A stretch of 6,942 bases of DNA from Desulfobacterales bacterium C00003106 (GTDB taxonomy: Bacteria; Desulfobacterota; Desulfobacteria; Desulfobacterales; C00003106), in contig MAXM01000342.1 in NCBI GenBank assembly GCA_001751015.1, forward strand, positions 7,534 to 14,475, given 5' to 3'. Shown in pieces: positions 6,866 to 6,942 of this stretch (the stretch's first letter is position 1; each line of letters starts with the position of its first letter). The translations under genes and the position numbers were made by a program. The notes beneath the pieces were generated by a model. It was not told the origin of the DNA and ran no database searches. It saw only the letters and a program-made list of their open reading frames with translations.

Positions 6866-6942
6866 GGCTAGAGGGAAAATTTCGAGTAAGGCGTACATTG
6901 GGGTACGTTGTCGAGGATTTTGACCGATAACGCCGTGCAATT
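6856..6942. repeat. 87-bp nested imperfect palindrome upstream of lnt
   Basis: The element is bounded by an exact 8-bp inverted pair, AATTGCAC (6856-6863) and GTGCAATT (6935-6942). Three more nested pairs share its centre: GGC (6866-6868) with GCC (6932-6934), an imperfect AT-rich pair GGGAAAATTTCGA (6873-6885) with TCGAGGATTTTGACC (6911-6925), and an exact CGTAC (6892-6896) with GTACG (6903-6907) around a 6-base loop. Either strand could fold into a long bulged hairpin. It fills most of the non-coding sequence left of the window edge and may continue beyond it. No conserved protein, tRNA or known riboswitch core was recognised. It looks like a miniature mobile or REP-type intergenic element, or a structured RNA. 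Which one cannot be decided from a single copy. Confidence 0.6.

Noticed and set aside
6856..6942. Minus-strand open frame through the 87-bp palindrome
   Set aside because: It is open over this short stretch, but the start is not visible and the strong palindromic symmetry explains the sequence better than coding does.

Overview
The window is 6.9 kb of a Gram-negative bacterial chromosome with every supported gene on the minus strand. An apolipoprotein N-acyltransferase gene (lnt) implies an outer membrane with triacylated lipoproteins, and adjacent recC and recB genes imply a RecBCD-type recombination enzyme. A Desulfobacterota-like (former delta-proteobacterial) host is my impression from protein style and mid-range GC, but no marker gene proves it.

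Read in the direction of transcription (right to left), the window starts with an 87-bp nested palindrome (6856-6942) and a possible lnt promoter. lnt follows (5252-6796) and overlaps by 4 bp a low-molecular-weight protein tyrosine phosphatase gene (4773-5255), so the two form a tight envelope/signalling pair. The next 215 bp (4558-4772) hold no convincing gene. They contain a 69-bp hairpin element (4578-4646) with 25-bp arms and, next to the following gene, a good ribosome binding site.

An AT-rich island (about 3960-4560) carries a two-gene MNT/HEPN toxin-antitoxin-type module. The small nucleotidyltransferase gene (4243-4557) looks intact. The HEPN partner (3982-4246) has its expected start overlapping the MNT stop, but has lost its middle: a few start-proximal codons run out of frame into the well-conserved C-terminal half. 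The module therefore appears to be a decaying remnant.

After 24 bp comes recC (703-3957), complete at 1084 residues, and then recB (1-702), of which only the first 234 codons are in the window. The recC stop and recB start are directly adjacent and in the same reading frame. RecC and RecB would assemble, presumably with a RecD encoded outside the window, into the helicase-nuclease that processes double-strand ends.

I see no RNA genes, CRISPR arrays, transposases or plus-strand genes. The main points of interest are the disrupted HEPN gene beside recCB, the two unexplained palindromic elements, and the zero-gap in-frame recC/recB junction. I do not see convincing evidence of a wholly new system.
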